Shown: positions 41,468 through 52,300 of the stretch, piece after piece | Layout of the letters: each line of letters starts with the position of its first letter | How positions within the stretch are numbered: position 1 is the stretch's first letter | Assembly: GCA_963702705.1 (NCBI GenBank) | Contig: CAVPDR010000002.1 | Span: 124,001 to 188,000 of the forward strand | Source: VRUE01 sp963702705 | Lineage (GTDB): Bacteria > Actinomycetota > Thermoleophilia > Solirubrobacterales > 70-9 | Reading direction: 5' to 3' | Length of the DNA: 64,000 nt | Made by a program: the position numbers and the translations under genes | The notes under the pieces: model-generated | What the model saw: only the letters and a program-made list of their open reading frames with translations | Told to the model about the DNA's origin: nothing | The model's database searches: none

Positions 41468-43009
41468 CTATTCAACCGCGGTAGCAGGGATGCCGACGCT
41501 GAGGTCGCCGTTGATCGCCGGTCTTGGCTTCTCGATGTCGAGCCAGGGGATGAAGCGGCTGGCTATCAGCATGATGTCTGCCCAAGAGGCTGGGCTGACC
41601 AGGCGCAGGACGATTGCGTAGGCGCTGAATCCGGCCGCGGCGCAGGCTGCCAGGAGGGGCACCACCGGGGCGTCGAGGAAAAGGCGGAGCGGCAAGGCTG
41701 CGGCGGCAAGCGCGAGGCAGCCGAGCAGGGCCGGGCCGGCGTCGTCGAGCAGCTCGAAGACGGAGCTTTCGAGCACCGGGCCGAGCAGGAAGGCGTAGGA
41801 GCCGATCAGGCTCGCCACCCGGAAGCCGGCGACCGCGGCGCAGACCAGGACCAGGTCGCCGCCGGCGGAGACGAAGAAGAGCATCGTCGCGTAGAGGGCG
41901 ACTTCGCAGACGTTGAAGACCATCAGCGCGCGCGGCTTGCCGGCGGCAAGGACTAGTGGGTCGATCGTGTTCTTCAGCGTCCCGGCCATGCCGGCCACGG
42001 CGAGGATCTGGGCGAGCACGACGGCGGGCTCCCAGCGGGCGCCGAACAACCACGGCACCGCGACCGGGGCGACGACGATGAAGAAGACCATCAGCGGAAA
42101 GATCAGGGTCGCGTTGAGGCGGACGATCCGCCGCCGCACCGAGCGCAGGTGGATCAGGTCCTTGGTCCGCGAGTAGACCGGAAAGGCGATGCGGGCGACG
42201 ATGCCGCTGACCTTGCGCTCGTATTCGACCCCGAGCGTGAAAGCGCGGTAGTAGAAGCCCACCGCGGTGGGAGTCAGACGAGCGCCGAGGATCGCGTAGT
42301 CGACGTTGCGACTGCCGATGCTGGCGAGGCCGGCGCCGGCCGCGGGAGCGCCGGTGGCGGCTATCTCGCGCATCTCCGGCCCCCGCCAGAACGGCAGTGG
42401 GGTCGAGCCGGCGAAGAGCAGCAGCACCGCGGCCCAGGCGAAGATGCCGGCGATGCTGCCGAGCACGAAGGCCTCGGCGTCGAGCCCCGCCAGGGCCAGG
42501 GCGATCGAGACCACCGTGGTGACGGCGGCGGAGATGACTTCGGAGATGCCGATGCGGTTGAACTCCAGCCGCCGCTGCAGCATCGCCAGCGGCACGATCA
42601 TCACCCCGGCGATCGTGAAGACCGGCGAGTAGAGCTGGATCAGCTCGGTCGTGGCGGCGCCGAACAACGGTGTGGTCACCACGGGCGCGACGAAGTAGGT
42701 GAGCGCGGTCAGAGCCAGGCCGCCGACGACCCCGATCGCCATCGTGCCCTCGGTGTGGCGGTGGGTGACCGCGTTGTGGCGGACCAGGGGTGTGCCGAGG
42801 CCCTCGTTGACGAGCGAGAGGGCGATCTCGGGGACGACGAGGGCGATCGCAAAGCGGCCGTAGGCGGCGGGCGGCACGAGGTGCGCCAGCACGACCGCTC
42901 CGACGACCGCGACGATCTCGAAGGCGAGCCGCGTCGCCGAGATCCAGCGCACTCCGTCGAGCGTCGCCTCACGAAGCTCGCTGCGCGAGACCTGTGCTTC
43001 GTCAACCAT
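41468..43009 (-). CDS. Wzx-like polysaccharide flippase (MOP superfamily)
   Basis: A 513-residue polytopic membrane protein with about 12-14 hydrophobic segments. The N-terminal 'GVRWISATRLAFEIVAVVGAVVLAHLVPPAAYGRFAIALVV' is the family's usual opening (polysaccharide synthesis protein/Wzx), and 'RNVDYAILGARLTPTAVGFYYRAF' matches the middle signature. It would flip the undecaprenyl-linked repeat unit outward for the polymerase. The ATG at 43009 overlaps the Wzz-like stop by 8 bp; the longer open frame upstream lies inside that gene and is not used. The stop is 10 bp from structured element 2. Confidence 0.88.
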   Translation of the reverse strand: MVDEAQVSRSELREATLDGVRWISATRLAFEIVAVVGAVVLAHLVPPAAYGRFAIALVVPEIALSLVNEGLGTPLVRHNAVTHRHTEGTMAIGVVGGLALTALTYFVAPVVTTPLFGAATTELIQLYSPVFTIAGVMIVPLAMLQRRLEFNRIGISEVISAAVTTVVSIALALAGLDAEAFVLGSIAGIFAWAAVLLLFAGSTPLPFWRGPEMREIAATGAPAAGAGLASIGSRNVDYAILGARLTPTAVGFYYRAFTLGVEYERKVSGIVARIAFPVYSRTKDLIHLRSVRRRIVRLNATLIFPLMVFFIVVAPVAVPWLFGARWEPAVVLAQILAVAGMAGTLKNTIDPLVLAAGKPRALMVFNVCEVALYATMLFFVSAGGDLVLVCAAVAGFRVASLIGSYAFLLGPVLESSVFELLDDAGPALLGCLALAAAALPLRLFLDAPVVPLLAACAAAGFSAYAIVLRLVSPASWADIMLIASRFIPWLDIEKPRPAINGDLSVGIPATAVE

Positions 43010-43862
43010 CGCCGCCGCGGCGCATCTCCAACTGCGCTCGCTCGGCGATTGCCTCCGCGGGGGCGAGAGCCGGTGGCGCCGCCGGTTCTCCCGGCAGAGC
43101 CGGGGGAATGTGGGGGAAGGTCCCGAACTGCTCGTGTGCAGGCGGCTCGGCACCGGCCGAGTGCCAGGCGTCGACAAGGCGGGGCAGGCCGAGGATCAGC
43201 AGGATCCCGAGGGCGAGGAGGACGACGAAGATCCCGATCGCGACCTTGGCGCCGAGCGCTTCGTTCCCGAGCGCGGCCTGGGCGGGCCCGAGCACGCGGA
43301 AGGTCACCCGCTTGCCGTCCGGCACCTGCTGCTCTTCCTGAATCTGGGAGACGATTCCGCGCACCGCTGCCGGGGTCGCCGCGGCGAGTTCGCGCGCCTC
43401 GGCGACGGTCGGGGCGCGGGTGCTGACGTTGACGATCGGCAGTTCGTCGCGCTGGACGATTTCGAACCCGTAGGGGCGAATGTTGGCCGGCGGTTCGCCG
43501 GCGCCGACCGCCTCGCCGGGCAGCGGCGTCGGCCCGGCGACTTCGATCTGCTTGATCGGAATGCCGGTCGTCTTGGAGATCTGCTTGATCACGTTGCCGC
43601 CGGCGATGTAGCGGGCGAAGACGCCCGCGCGGGCGGTCAGCGGTTCGAGGTTGCGCGCCACGTCTGCGATCGGCGACTTCGAGGAGTCGACCAGGATCTC
43701 GATCGAGCCGCGCGCTTCGAGGTGATCGCGCTTGCCCAGCGAGGGCGGCGAGAAGCTGACGCTGTAGACGGCCAGCACGGCGACGATCGCCGCTACGACC
43801 GCGGCGAGGATGACGGCGAGGCGGCGCTGCCAGAGCTCTTTGAGGAGGTAGATGAAGGTCAC
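43002..43862 (-). CDS. Wzz-like polysaccharide co-polymerase, second copy
   Basis: A 286-residue protein with the same plan as the one at 38374: basic N-terminus with 'KELWQRRLAVIL', a membrane helix near 15-36, an extracellular domain containing 'LTARAGVFARYIAG', and a second helix near 212-235 ('AIGIFVVLLALGILLILGLP') before a Pro/Ala-rich tail. The two copies share the LARxxVFARFLAS-type segment and are likely old paralogues. Having two chain-length proteins in one locus suggests two polymers, or an interacting pair. Confidence 0.8.
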   Translation of the reverse strand: MTFIYLLKELWQRRLAVILAAVVAAIVAVLAVYSVSFSPPSLGKRDHLEARGSIEILVDSSKSPIADVARNLEPLTARAGVFARYIAGGNVIKQISKTTGIPIKQIEVAGPTPLPGEAVGAGEPPANIRPYGFEIVQRDELPIVNVSTRAPTVAEARELAAATPAAVRGIVSQIQEEQQVPDGKRVTFRVLGPAQAALGNEALGAKVAIGIFVVLLALGILLILGLPRLVDAWHSAGAEPPAHEQFGTFPHIPPALPGEPAAPPALAPAEAIAERAQLEMRRGGDG

Positions 43863-43868
43863 GCTGTC

Positions 43869-45098
43869 CTAGCGGTCGACTTGGGCGAAGGTCTCGGGGG
43901 GGCGATCGTCTGAGAAACGGATGAGAGACGGGGGAACTTCTGCGGAGCCGCGAAGCGCCGTTTCGGCGACGATCTCCTCCCAGAGACGCTCGAGGCCGGC
44001 GCGGCGGTCGTAGTGGACGCGCACCCGCGCCGCTCCGCGCCGTGCTTGCGCTCGCGCGGCCTCGGGGTCAGCGAGCAGGGCAGCAACCGCATCTGCCGTC
44101 GCGGCCGGATCCCCTGCCGGAACGACCGTGCCGCAGGACCCGCCGTCGAGCACCTCGGCGACGCTGCCGATGTTGGCGGCAACCACCGGGCGCTCGGCGA
44201 CCAGGGCCTCCATGACGACCAGCGGCGTCACGTCCGCTCCCTGGCTGGAGCAGAAGAGCAGGGCGTCGTGGCGGCCAAGCAGGGCCGGCACGTCGTCGAC
44301 CGGGCCGGTCAGCTCGACCCGCTCGCTGACGCCGAGGCGACTCGCGGTCTCCCGCACCCGCTCGGCGTAGGCCTCGTCAAGCACCGGGCCCACAACACTC
44401 AACCTCGAGTCGACCCCTAGCTTACCGAGCTCGGCAAGCGTTTCAACGGCGCGATGTTGGCCCTTGCCGTCGCCCCCGGTGAGGCTGCCGATAACGCAGA
44501 GACGAAGCGGCTGGACAAGCGCTGCCGGCTCGGGGGACCTCTCCCCCGCCGTTATCCCGTCGGCGATGCAGACGACACGGGCATGACCGCGGCCGGCGAA
44601 GCGCGCGGCGACCCCGGCCGATATCGCCACCACCACGTCGGCGCAACGCTTCTGCAACCGGAAGACGGCTTCGCCGGAGCGCGACGTCGGCCACTCCCGT
44701 GCGTGGGCGAACGACGGCACCCGGGCGAGCCTGGCGGCGAGGACCGGAGCGAGCAGGACCGTGCTGCTGGTGAGGACCGCTCCGACTTTGCGACGGCGGA
44801 TGACCCGCGCCAAGCGGAAGGCATCCCTGCAGCTGCGCAGCAGCTGCAGGGCCCAGCGCCCGGGAGAGACCCCCCAGGTGGGAAGCGACGGTGCGGGCGC
44901 GATCACGGCTCCGCAGGCGGCGAAACGCTCGCGCAGCGGGCCCTCGGGAACCGCGGCGACGATCTCACAGCGCCGGGCAAAGCACTCGGCCTGGGCCAGG
45001 GCCATCGCCTGGGCGCCGCCGGGGGCGGCGCTGTGGACCGCGATAAGCAGGGCCGGCGGCGAACCCGCCGTCGCGACCGGCTGGGCCTCGGCGCTCAC
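43869..45098 (-). CDS. Glycosyltransferase family 4
   Basis: A 409-residue GT-B enzyme. 'LLIAVHSAAPGGAQAMALAQAE' is the N-terminal glycine-rich acceptor loop, 'LCVIGSLTGGDGKGQHRAVETLAEL' contains the GKGQ variant of the donor-domain start, and 'LLFCSSQGADVTPLVVMEALVAERPVVAANIGSVAEVL' is the nucleotide-sugar site of the family. The GTG at 45098 overlaps the stop of the membrane protein gene (GTGA). It lies just upstream of Wzz and Wzx in the same direction. Sugar specificity is unknown. Confidence 0.9.
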   Translation of the reverse strand: MSAEAQPVATAGSPPALLIAVHSAAPGGAQAMALAQAECFARRCEIVAAVPEGPLRERFAACGAVIAPAPSLPTWGVSPGRWALQLLRSCRDAFRLARVIRRRKVGAVLTSSTVLLAPVLAARLARVPSFAHAREWPTSRSGEAVFRLQKRCADVVVAISAGVAARFAGRGHARVVCIADGITAGERSPEPAALVQPLRLCVIGSLTGGDGKGQHRAVETLAELGKLGVDSRLSVVGPVLDEAYAERVRETASRLGVSERVELTGPVDDVPALLGRHDALLFCSSQGADVTPLVVMEALVAERPVVAANIGSVAEVLDGGSCGTVVPAGDPAATADAVAALLADPEAARAQARRGAARVRVHYDRRAGLERLWEEIVAETALRGSAEVPPSLIRFSDDRPPETFAQVDR

Positions 45099-46234
45099 GG
45101 ACGCGCGGCTCCGCCGGCGAGCGCGCGGTTGCCCCGCGTTTCGACGACGCGGCCGAGCACCCGTTCGGCGAGGTAGCCGTAGCCGGAGGCGATCAGAGGG
45201 AGGAGGACGAGCTCATAGCGGAAGCCGGAGAAGGCGGGCCCGACCGCCATCAGCAGGGCGTAGCCGGGCACGGTCGACCAGAGCAGGATCGTCAGCGTGT
45301 CGCGGCGCGGTGCCAGGGCGAAGGCGGCGACGATGCCGCCCAGCGCAGCGAGGATCGTCAGCGGATTAGCGGCCGCGTAATCGCCGTAGCGGCCAAGCAT
45401 GTGGCCGAAGTTCGACGGGTACTGGGGCAGCACCGCGCCCCAGCTGGTGTCGGTGGGGATCGTGTGATTCGCGAAGACGTAGGCGAGCTCCTTCGACTCC
45501 GAGACGCCGTGGACGAAGAGCGCCGGCAAAGCCGCCGCCATCCCGATTCCGGCCAGCACCAGGGTCGGACGGTCGCGCCGTACCGCGAGCAGGCCGAGCG
45601 CCGCGATGACGGGGATGAAGGCGATGTCGCGGGTGAACCCAAGGGCGAGGACGCAGGCGAACCACGGCGCCAACCAGCGCCGGCTGCGCTCGATTGAGAG
45701 CAGCGCGCAGAGCAGGGCGGCGATCAGCAGGGCGAGTCCGCTGCTGTCGGTCAGGGGGAACACCGACCATGCCCGCAGCGGCGGCCAGAGGATTACCGCG
45801 GTGGCCAGGGCACCGCTGACCGCGAAGGAAAGGCGCCGGCGCAGGAGGAGGAAGAGCAGGCCGGGAATCAGGACGAAGGCGAGCAGCGAGAGGATCTGCA
45901 GCGAGCGCAGGCCGAAGATCGGCTTGATTGCGACGGCAAGCGCCGGCAGCAACAGGCGCCGTGCGTAGAAAGTAGAGCTGTATTCGACCCAGGCCGGGTC
46001 GCTTACCCGCGGCGGTTCCTCGGGCTGTTCGGCTTCGATCCGGCGCTCATAGCTGGAGAGCGGTCCGCCGAAAACCTGTTGGCGCGCGGTCGCCGCATCG
46101 GTGCCGCCGATCTCTTCGCTCTTGGACTGGTAGAAGAGCGCGTCGGTCTCCCAGGAGATCGGGCCGCCCCAGTGAGACGCCATCGAGATCGCGGCGAGGA
46201 GGCACAAGGATATGACGGCCAGGGCGGTGCGCAC
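45095..46234 (-). CDS. Polytopic membrane protein, possible GT-C glycosyltransferase
   Basis: A 379-residue protein with about nine or ten hydrophobic segments. The first extracellular loop has an acidic pair in 'SWETDALFYQSKSEE', reminiscent of the catalytic loop of GT-C enzymes, and 'FTRDIAF' and 'SGFRYELVLLPLIASGYG' follow later. I do not recognise a precise family, and the GT-C idea is only from topology and locus. It is the first gene of the upper half of the exopolysaccharide operon and starts with GTG. It shares a 129-bp divergent gap with the giant surface protein gene. Confidence 0.72.
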   Translation of the reverse strand: MRTALAVISLCLLAAISMASHWGGPISWETDALFYQSKSEEIGGTDAATARQQVFGGPLSSYERRIEAEQPEEPPRVSDPAWVEYSSTFYARRLLLPALAVAIKPIFGLRSLQILSLLAFVLIPGLLFLLLRRRLSFAVSGALATAVILWPPLRAWSVFPLTDSSGLALLIAALLCALLSIERSRRWLAPWFACVLALGFTRDIAFIPVIAALGLLAVRRDRPTLVLAGIGMAAALPALFVHGVSESKELAYVFANHTIPTDTSWGAVLPQYPSNFGHMLGRYGDYAAANPLTILAALGGIVAAFALAPRRDTLTILLWSTVPGYALLMAVGPAFSGFRYELVLLPLIASGYGYLAERVLGRVVETRGNRALAGGAARP

Positions 46235-46363
46235 AAATTAGGAACGCATAGGTCTTACTCAGACTTTCGGCGCCGGTTTGGCCGAGTTCGATCCGAAGAT
46301 CGGCCGAATTTCATCCTTCGCCCGCGACAGGGAATGACAGGGTTCCCCGTTGCTCCCTTGACG

Positions 46364-49300
46364 ATGCGCATTCGCCTCCCACTCCTGCTGCTCCTGCTCG
46401 GGGCCCTGCTTGCACTGCCCGGCACCGCCGGCGCTGCCGTCAGCTGCCCGAACTCCAACCCGGTGGTCAACGAGAACAACTGCATGGGCGCGGGATCGAC
46501 CGCCTGGCGGCTGACCAACTACGACCAGGACGGCATCACCGGCTACGCGACGAAGAGCAGCGTCAACCTCGGCGAATCGCTGACGCTGCGGATCGCCAAC
46601 CAGGCCGGCAGCGGCAGCGCGGAAGTCAACGTCTTCCGTATGGGCTGGTACGGCGGAACCGGTGGCCGCCTCGTCTACCAGAACAAAAAAGTGACGATCG
46701 CCAACGACCGCAACTGCGAAGCGCCCGACGAAACGACCGGCTACTGGTCCTGCGAAAACTGGGAAAACAGCCTGACCGTCCCCGGCAGTTCGCTGCCGGC
46801 ATCGGGCATATACATAGTGCGGATCAAGGACCTGGCAAACAGCCAGGACAACCAGATCATCTTCACGGTCCGCAACGACGCGCGTAAATCGGCCCTGCTC
46901 TACAAACTGCCGACCGCCACCTACCAGGCCTACAACTCCTTCAACGGCCACTCCCTCTACCGCTTCAACTCGGCCGGCTTCCAGACGATCACCGGCACCT
47001 CTCGCGCGGTCAAGGTCTCCTTCGAACGGCCCTACGTCAACGACTACAACGACGCCAACTGGTTCCTCAAAGCCGACTTCCCGATGGTCGCCTGGATGGA
47101 GCGCGAGGGCTACGACGTCGACTACACCGAGAGCACCTCCGTCGACTCGAACCCGGGCCAGCTGCTCAACCACAAAACCCTGGTGATCTCAGGCCACGAC
47201 GAGTACTGGTCAGAAGCCGAGATGAAAGGCTACAAGGCGGCTCGCGACGCCGGCGTCAATCTCGCCTCCTTCAGCGGCAACACCGCCTACTGGAAGGTTC
47301 GCTACGAGGACGGCGGTCGCACCCTGGTCTGTTACAAGGCTGTGGAGGGAACCAAAGAAGGCAGCGTCCCCGACGGCTCCAAGGGAGTCAACGACTGGGG
47401 GCCCGACGGGATCAAAGGCACCAAAGACGACGCCCTCGGTCTCGACGGCAAAGCCGGAACCGCCGACGACAACCCCAAATACGCGACGACGACCTGGCGC
47501 GACGACGGGGCGCCTCCGGGCAATCCCAACGCCCCGGCGGGAGGCCGCGTCGGCCCCAACGAACCGGAGAACTCGCTGCTCGGATCGATGTACGTCGGCG
47601 ACAACGACAACTTCGACTACCCGCTGACGATTCCGGCCACCAACGGCTCGGACGAATACGCGGGCGACCGCATCTGGCGCAACACGGGCATATCGCAGAC
47701 CGAAAGCACGACGATCAACAGCAAGCTCAACGGCTGGGAGTGGGACTCGATCCCGACCCAGGCCCAGTACCTGAGCAAAGAGCCGAGCGGCGTCAAGCGG
47801 GTCAGCTCAACCGATGTCGGAACCGCCCCCAGCCCGCCCGAGTGGATCCAGGACGAGGGGCTGCTGTACTCAACCACCCCCCCGCCGGGCCAGCCCACCA
47901 CCGTCTCCGCGGTCAAGTACAAAGCCGCCAGCGGCGCCCTCGTCTTCGCCGCCGGCACGATCCAGTGGTCCTGGGGCCTCGCTCCCCACTACCTCGACAA
48001 GCCGAGCGAAAGCTACGAAGACCCGCCGGTCGACCTGAGCGATCCGCGGATCCAGCAGGCGACCTACAACATCTTTGCCGACGGCGGAGTCGAACCGCTG
48101 ACCCCGGTCGGTGTCGTCATCGACGGCAACGAACCGCCGGAAGCCTCCTTCACGGCCACTCCCAACCCGACCTCCGCCGGCAGCCCGGTCGCGTTCAACG
48201 CCTCCGGCTCCACCGATTCGGACGGCTCGATCGTCAAATACGAATGGGACCTCGACGGCAACGGGACCTACGAGACAAACACGGGCTCGACGCCGACGAC
48301 ATCGAAGACGTACGCGAACGCCGAAGAAGTGACGGTCGGCCTGCGGGTGACTGACAGCGGCGGCGCCACCGATCAGGCGGTTCGCACCGTGGTCGTCAGC
48401 AACGGCACGCCCGGCAACGTCTCGCCGAAAGCCGCCTTCACGATCTCCCCCAACCCCGCCGCCCTGGAAACGACGGTCAGCTTCAACGGCGCGGGCTCCT
48501 CGGACCCCGACGGCACGATCGTCAAATACGAATGGGACCTCGACGGCAACGGGACCTATGAGACAAACACGGGCTCGACGCCGACGGCGAGCCGCTCGTA
48601 CTCAAGCGAAGGCGACCGCCAGATCGGCCTCCGGGTCACCGACAACGGCGGCGGCATCGCCATCGTCACCCACGCGCTGGTCGTCGGCAAAGGCAGCGCC
48701 TACCACGGGGAAGTCCTGGGAACTTCTGGGCTGCACAACTACTGGCGGCTTGATGAGAAATCGGGCAGCACCTTCGCCGACGCCGTCGGCGGCAGCCCGG
48801 CGACCGCCCAGGGTGGCTTCACACTTGGAGCCACCGGGGCGATCGAAGGAGACCTCGACACGGCCGCGACCTTCGACGGCGCAACCGGCGCCGCCAGCGC
48901 CAACGTCAACCTCTCCGCGACCTCGCAGCTGACGGTCGAATTCTGGCTCAACTGGGCCGCCTACGCCAACGACGACGACCTCGCGCTCGAGCTCACACCC
49001 AACTTCAACAACAACAGCGGTGGCTTCCTGGTCGACCCGAATGCCGGTGAGCTCGGCGGCAAGTTCGGCGTCGGCATCGGCCGCGACGAATCGCGCAACA
49101 ACGTCTACTTCGCACGACCCAGTGCCGGCGCCTGGCACCACTACGCGTTCGTCTTCGACACCACGGCCCCGGCCGCCCAACAGATCATTCCCTACGTCGA
49201 CGGCAAACCGGTCTCCTACGAAAAGCTGAACACCGGCACCGGCGCCGGCAAATTCGCCAACTCGATCCTCTCCTTCATGTCGCGCAACGCCTCGTCCCTG

Positions 49301-52300
49301 TTCGGCAAAGGCAGCCTCGACGAGGTCTCGATCTACAGCCGCGCTCTCAGTGGGGCTGAAATCGGCGCCCACTTCCAGGCCAGCCGCACCAACAAACCAC
49401 CGCAGGCCTCCTTCACGGCATCGCCCAACCCCGTGGCCACCAACGCACAGGTGAGCTTCGACGCCACTGCCTCCTCCGACCCCGACGGCACGATCGCCAA
49501 ATACGAATGGGACCTCGACGGCAACGGGACCTACGAGACCAACACCGGCTCGACGCCGACCACGACCGCCTCCTACTCGACGGACGGGAGCCGCCAGATC
49601 GGGCTGCGGGTCACCGACAACGGCGGCGCCGTGGAAACGACGACGCGCACGCTCGTGGTTCAGCACAACTCTCCCCAGGCGTCGTTCACGGTCTCGCCCA
49701 ACCCGGTGACGGCCAATGCGCTGGTCAACTTCAACGCCTCCGGCTCCACTGCTCCCGAAGGCTCGATCGTCAAATACGAATGGGACCTCGACGGCAACGG
49801 GACCTACGAGACCAACACCGGCTCGACGCCGACGGCGAGCAGCAGCTACCCCAGTGCGGGCGAATACCAGGTTGGCCTGCGGGTGACCGACAACCTCGGC
49901 ACCACCGCCACCACCGCCCGAACCGTCACTGTGGGCGGCCCTTACAGCGCCGCAATCGGCTCGACGCCTGGCCTCGTCGACTATTGGCGCCTGGGCGAGA
50001 AATCTGGCACCACCTTCGCCGATATCGTGGGCCCCAGCCCCGCCACACTCAAAGGCGGCGTCACCCTCGGCGCACCCGGGGCAATCGAAGCCGACCCGAA
50101 CACGGCCGCGACCTTCGACGGCGCAACCGGCGCCGCCAGCGCCAACGTCAACCTCTCCGCCACCTCTCAGCTGACGGTCGAATTCTGGCTCAACTGGGCC
50201 GCCTACGCCAACGACGACGACCTCGCGCTCGAGTTCACACCCAACTTCAACCAGAACGACGGCGGCTTCCTGGTCGATCCCAACGCCGGCGAGCTCGGCG
50301 GCAAGTTCGGCGTCGCGATCGGCCGCGAAGGCTCGCGCAACAACGCCTACTTCGCCCGACCCAGCGCCGGCGTCTGGCACCACTACGCGCTTGTCTTCGA
50401 CACGAACGCGCCCGCGACGCAGCAGGTCCTGCCTTACGTCGACGGCAAACCGGTGTCCTTCGAAAAGCTCAATACCGGAACCGGGGGCGGCAAATTCGCC
50501 AATTCCACTCTCTCCATCATGTCGCGCAACGCCTCGGCGCTGTTTGGCAAAGGTAGCCTCGACGAGCTGGCGATCTACAACCGCGCCCTGAGCCCGGGAG
50601 AAATCAACTCCCACTACCTCGCCAGAACGCCCAACAATTTGCCCCAGGCCTCCTTTACGGCGACGCCCAATCCGGTCGAAACCAACGCCCAGGTCAGCTT
50701 CGACGCCACCGGTTCCTCCGATCCCGACGGCGCCATCGTCAAATACGAATGGGACCTCGACGGCAACGGCAGCTACGAGACGAACACCGGCTCAACGCCG
50801 ACGACCACCATCAGCTACCCCACTGCGGGCGAATACAAAGTTGGTCTCAGGGTCACCGACAACGGCGGGGCGGTCGCAACGAGCAGCGCCGCTCTGCTGG
50901 TGCAAAACCGGCCTCCCAAAGCCTCGTTCACCGCGACGCCCAATCCATCTCCGATCGGAACGGTGGTCAGCTTTGACGCCACCGCCTCCTCGGACCCCGA
51001 CGGCACGATCGTCAAATACGAATGGGACCTCGACGGCAACGGCAGCTACGAGACGGATACGGGCGCCACGGCGACGACAAGCAAGCGCTACACCAACGGC
51101 GGCGACGTGAATGTCGGCCTCCGGGTCACCGATAACAGCGGTGAAACCGGAACGACCAGCCGCAGCGTCAGCGTCGTCGGCTCTTACTACGGCGCGGTCA
51201 GCACAACCCCCGGCCTGATCGACTACTGGCGCCTGGGCGAGAAATCGGGCCCCGCCTTCGCCGACGGCGTCGGCGGGAATGCAGCGATCACCGAAGGCGG
51301 GATCGGCTTTGGCGCGCCGGGAGCGCTGGCGGGAGACCCCAACGCCGCGGCCGGGTTCGACGGCAACAACGGCACGGCGAGCGCAAAACTCAACCTCTCC
51401 GGCGACTCGCAGCTGACGCTGGAATTCTGGCTCAACTGGAATGCCTACGCCAACGACGATCACCTCGCCTTCGAGTTCACGCCCAACTTCAACCAGAACG
51501 ACGGCGGCTTCCTGGTCGACCCCAACGCCGGCGAGCTCGGTGGCAAATTCGGGATCGGGATCGGACGCGGCGAATCGCGCAACAACGCCTACTTCGAACG
51601 GCCCAGCGCCGGCGCCTGGCACCATTACACACTCGTCTTCGACACCGCCGCTCCCGCCTCCGAAGAGGTCGTCCCCTATGTTGACGGCCAGCCGGTCTCC
51701 TACGAAAAGACCGCCAGCGGCACCGGCGCCGGGAACTTCGCCAACTCGACCCTCTACTTCATGTCACGCAACGCCGTGACCCTGTTCGGCAAAGGTGGCC
51801 TCGACGAGGTCGCGATCTACAACCGGGCACTCAGCTCCTCCGAGGTCGCCGCGCATTTCGACGCCAGCATCAACAAAGCCCCCGCGCCTTCCTTCACGGC
51901 CTCCCCCAATCCGGTCGCCGCCGGAATCCAGGCAAGCTTCGACGCCTCGGCTTCCTCGGATCCCGACGGCGCAGTGGTCAAATACGAATGGGACCTCGAC
52001 GGCAACGGCACTTACGAGACCAACACGGGCACGACGCCAACGGCAACCGCGACCTACAACACCGCGGGCGACGTCATCGTCGGCCTGAGGGTGACCGACG
52101 ATGGCGGCGAAGTCGCGACGACAACCCGGACGCTCACCGTCCAGGGAACCCTGCCCACGGCGTCCTTCACGGCGACGCCCAACCCGGTATCGACAGGCGA
52201 CCAGGCAACTTTCGACGCCTCGGGCTCGTCAGACCCCGAGGGCCCGATCGCCAAATACGAATGGGACCTCGACGGCAACGGCAGCTACGAGACGAACACG

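Noticed and set aside
46079..46363. N-terminal extension of the giant surface protein
   Set aside because: It runs antisense through the membrane protein gene and would bury the signal peptide.
48602..50614. 670-codon minus-strand open frame opposite the PKD/LamG gene
   Set aside because: Antisense shadow with low-complexity Gly/Val/Arg composition; the plus strand has complete domains.
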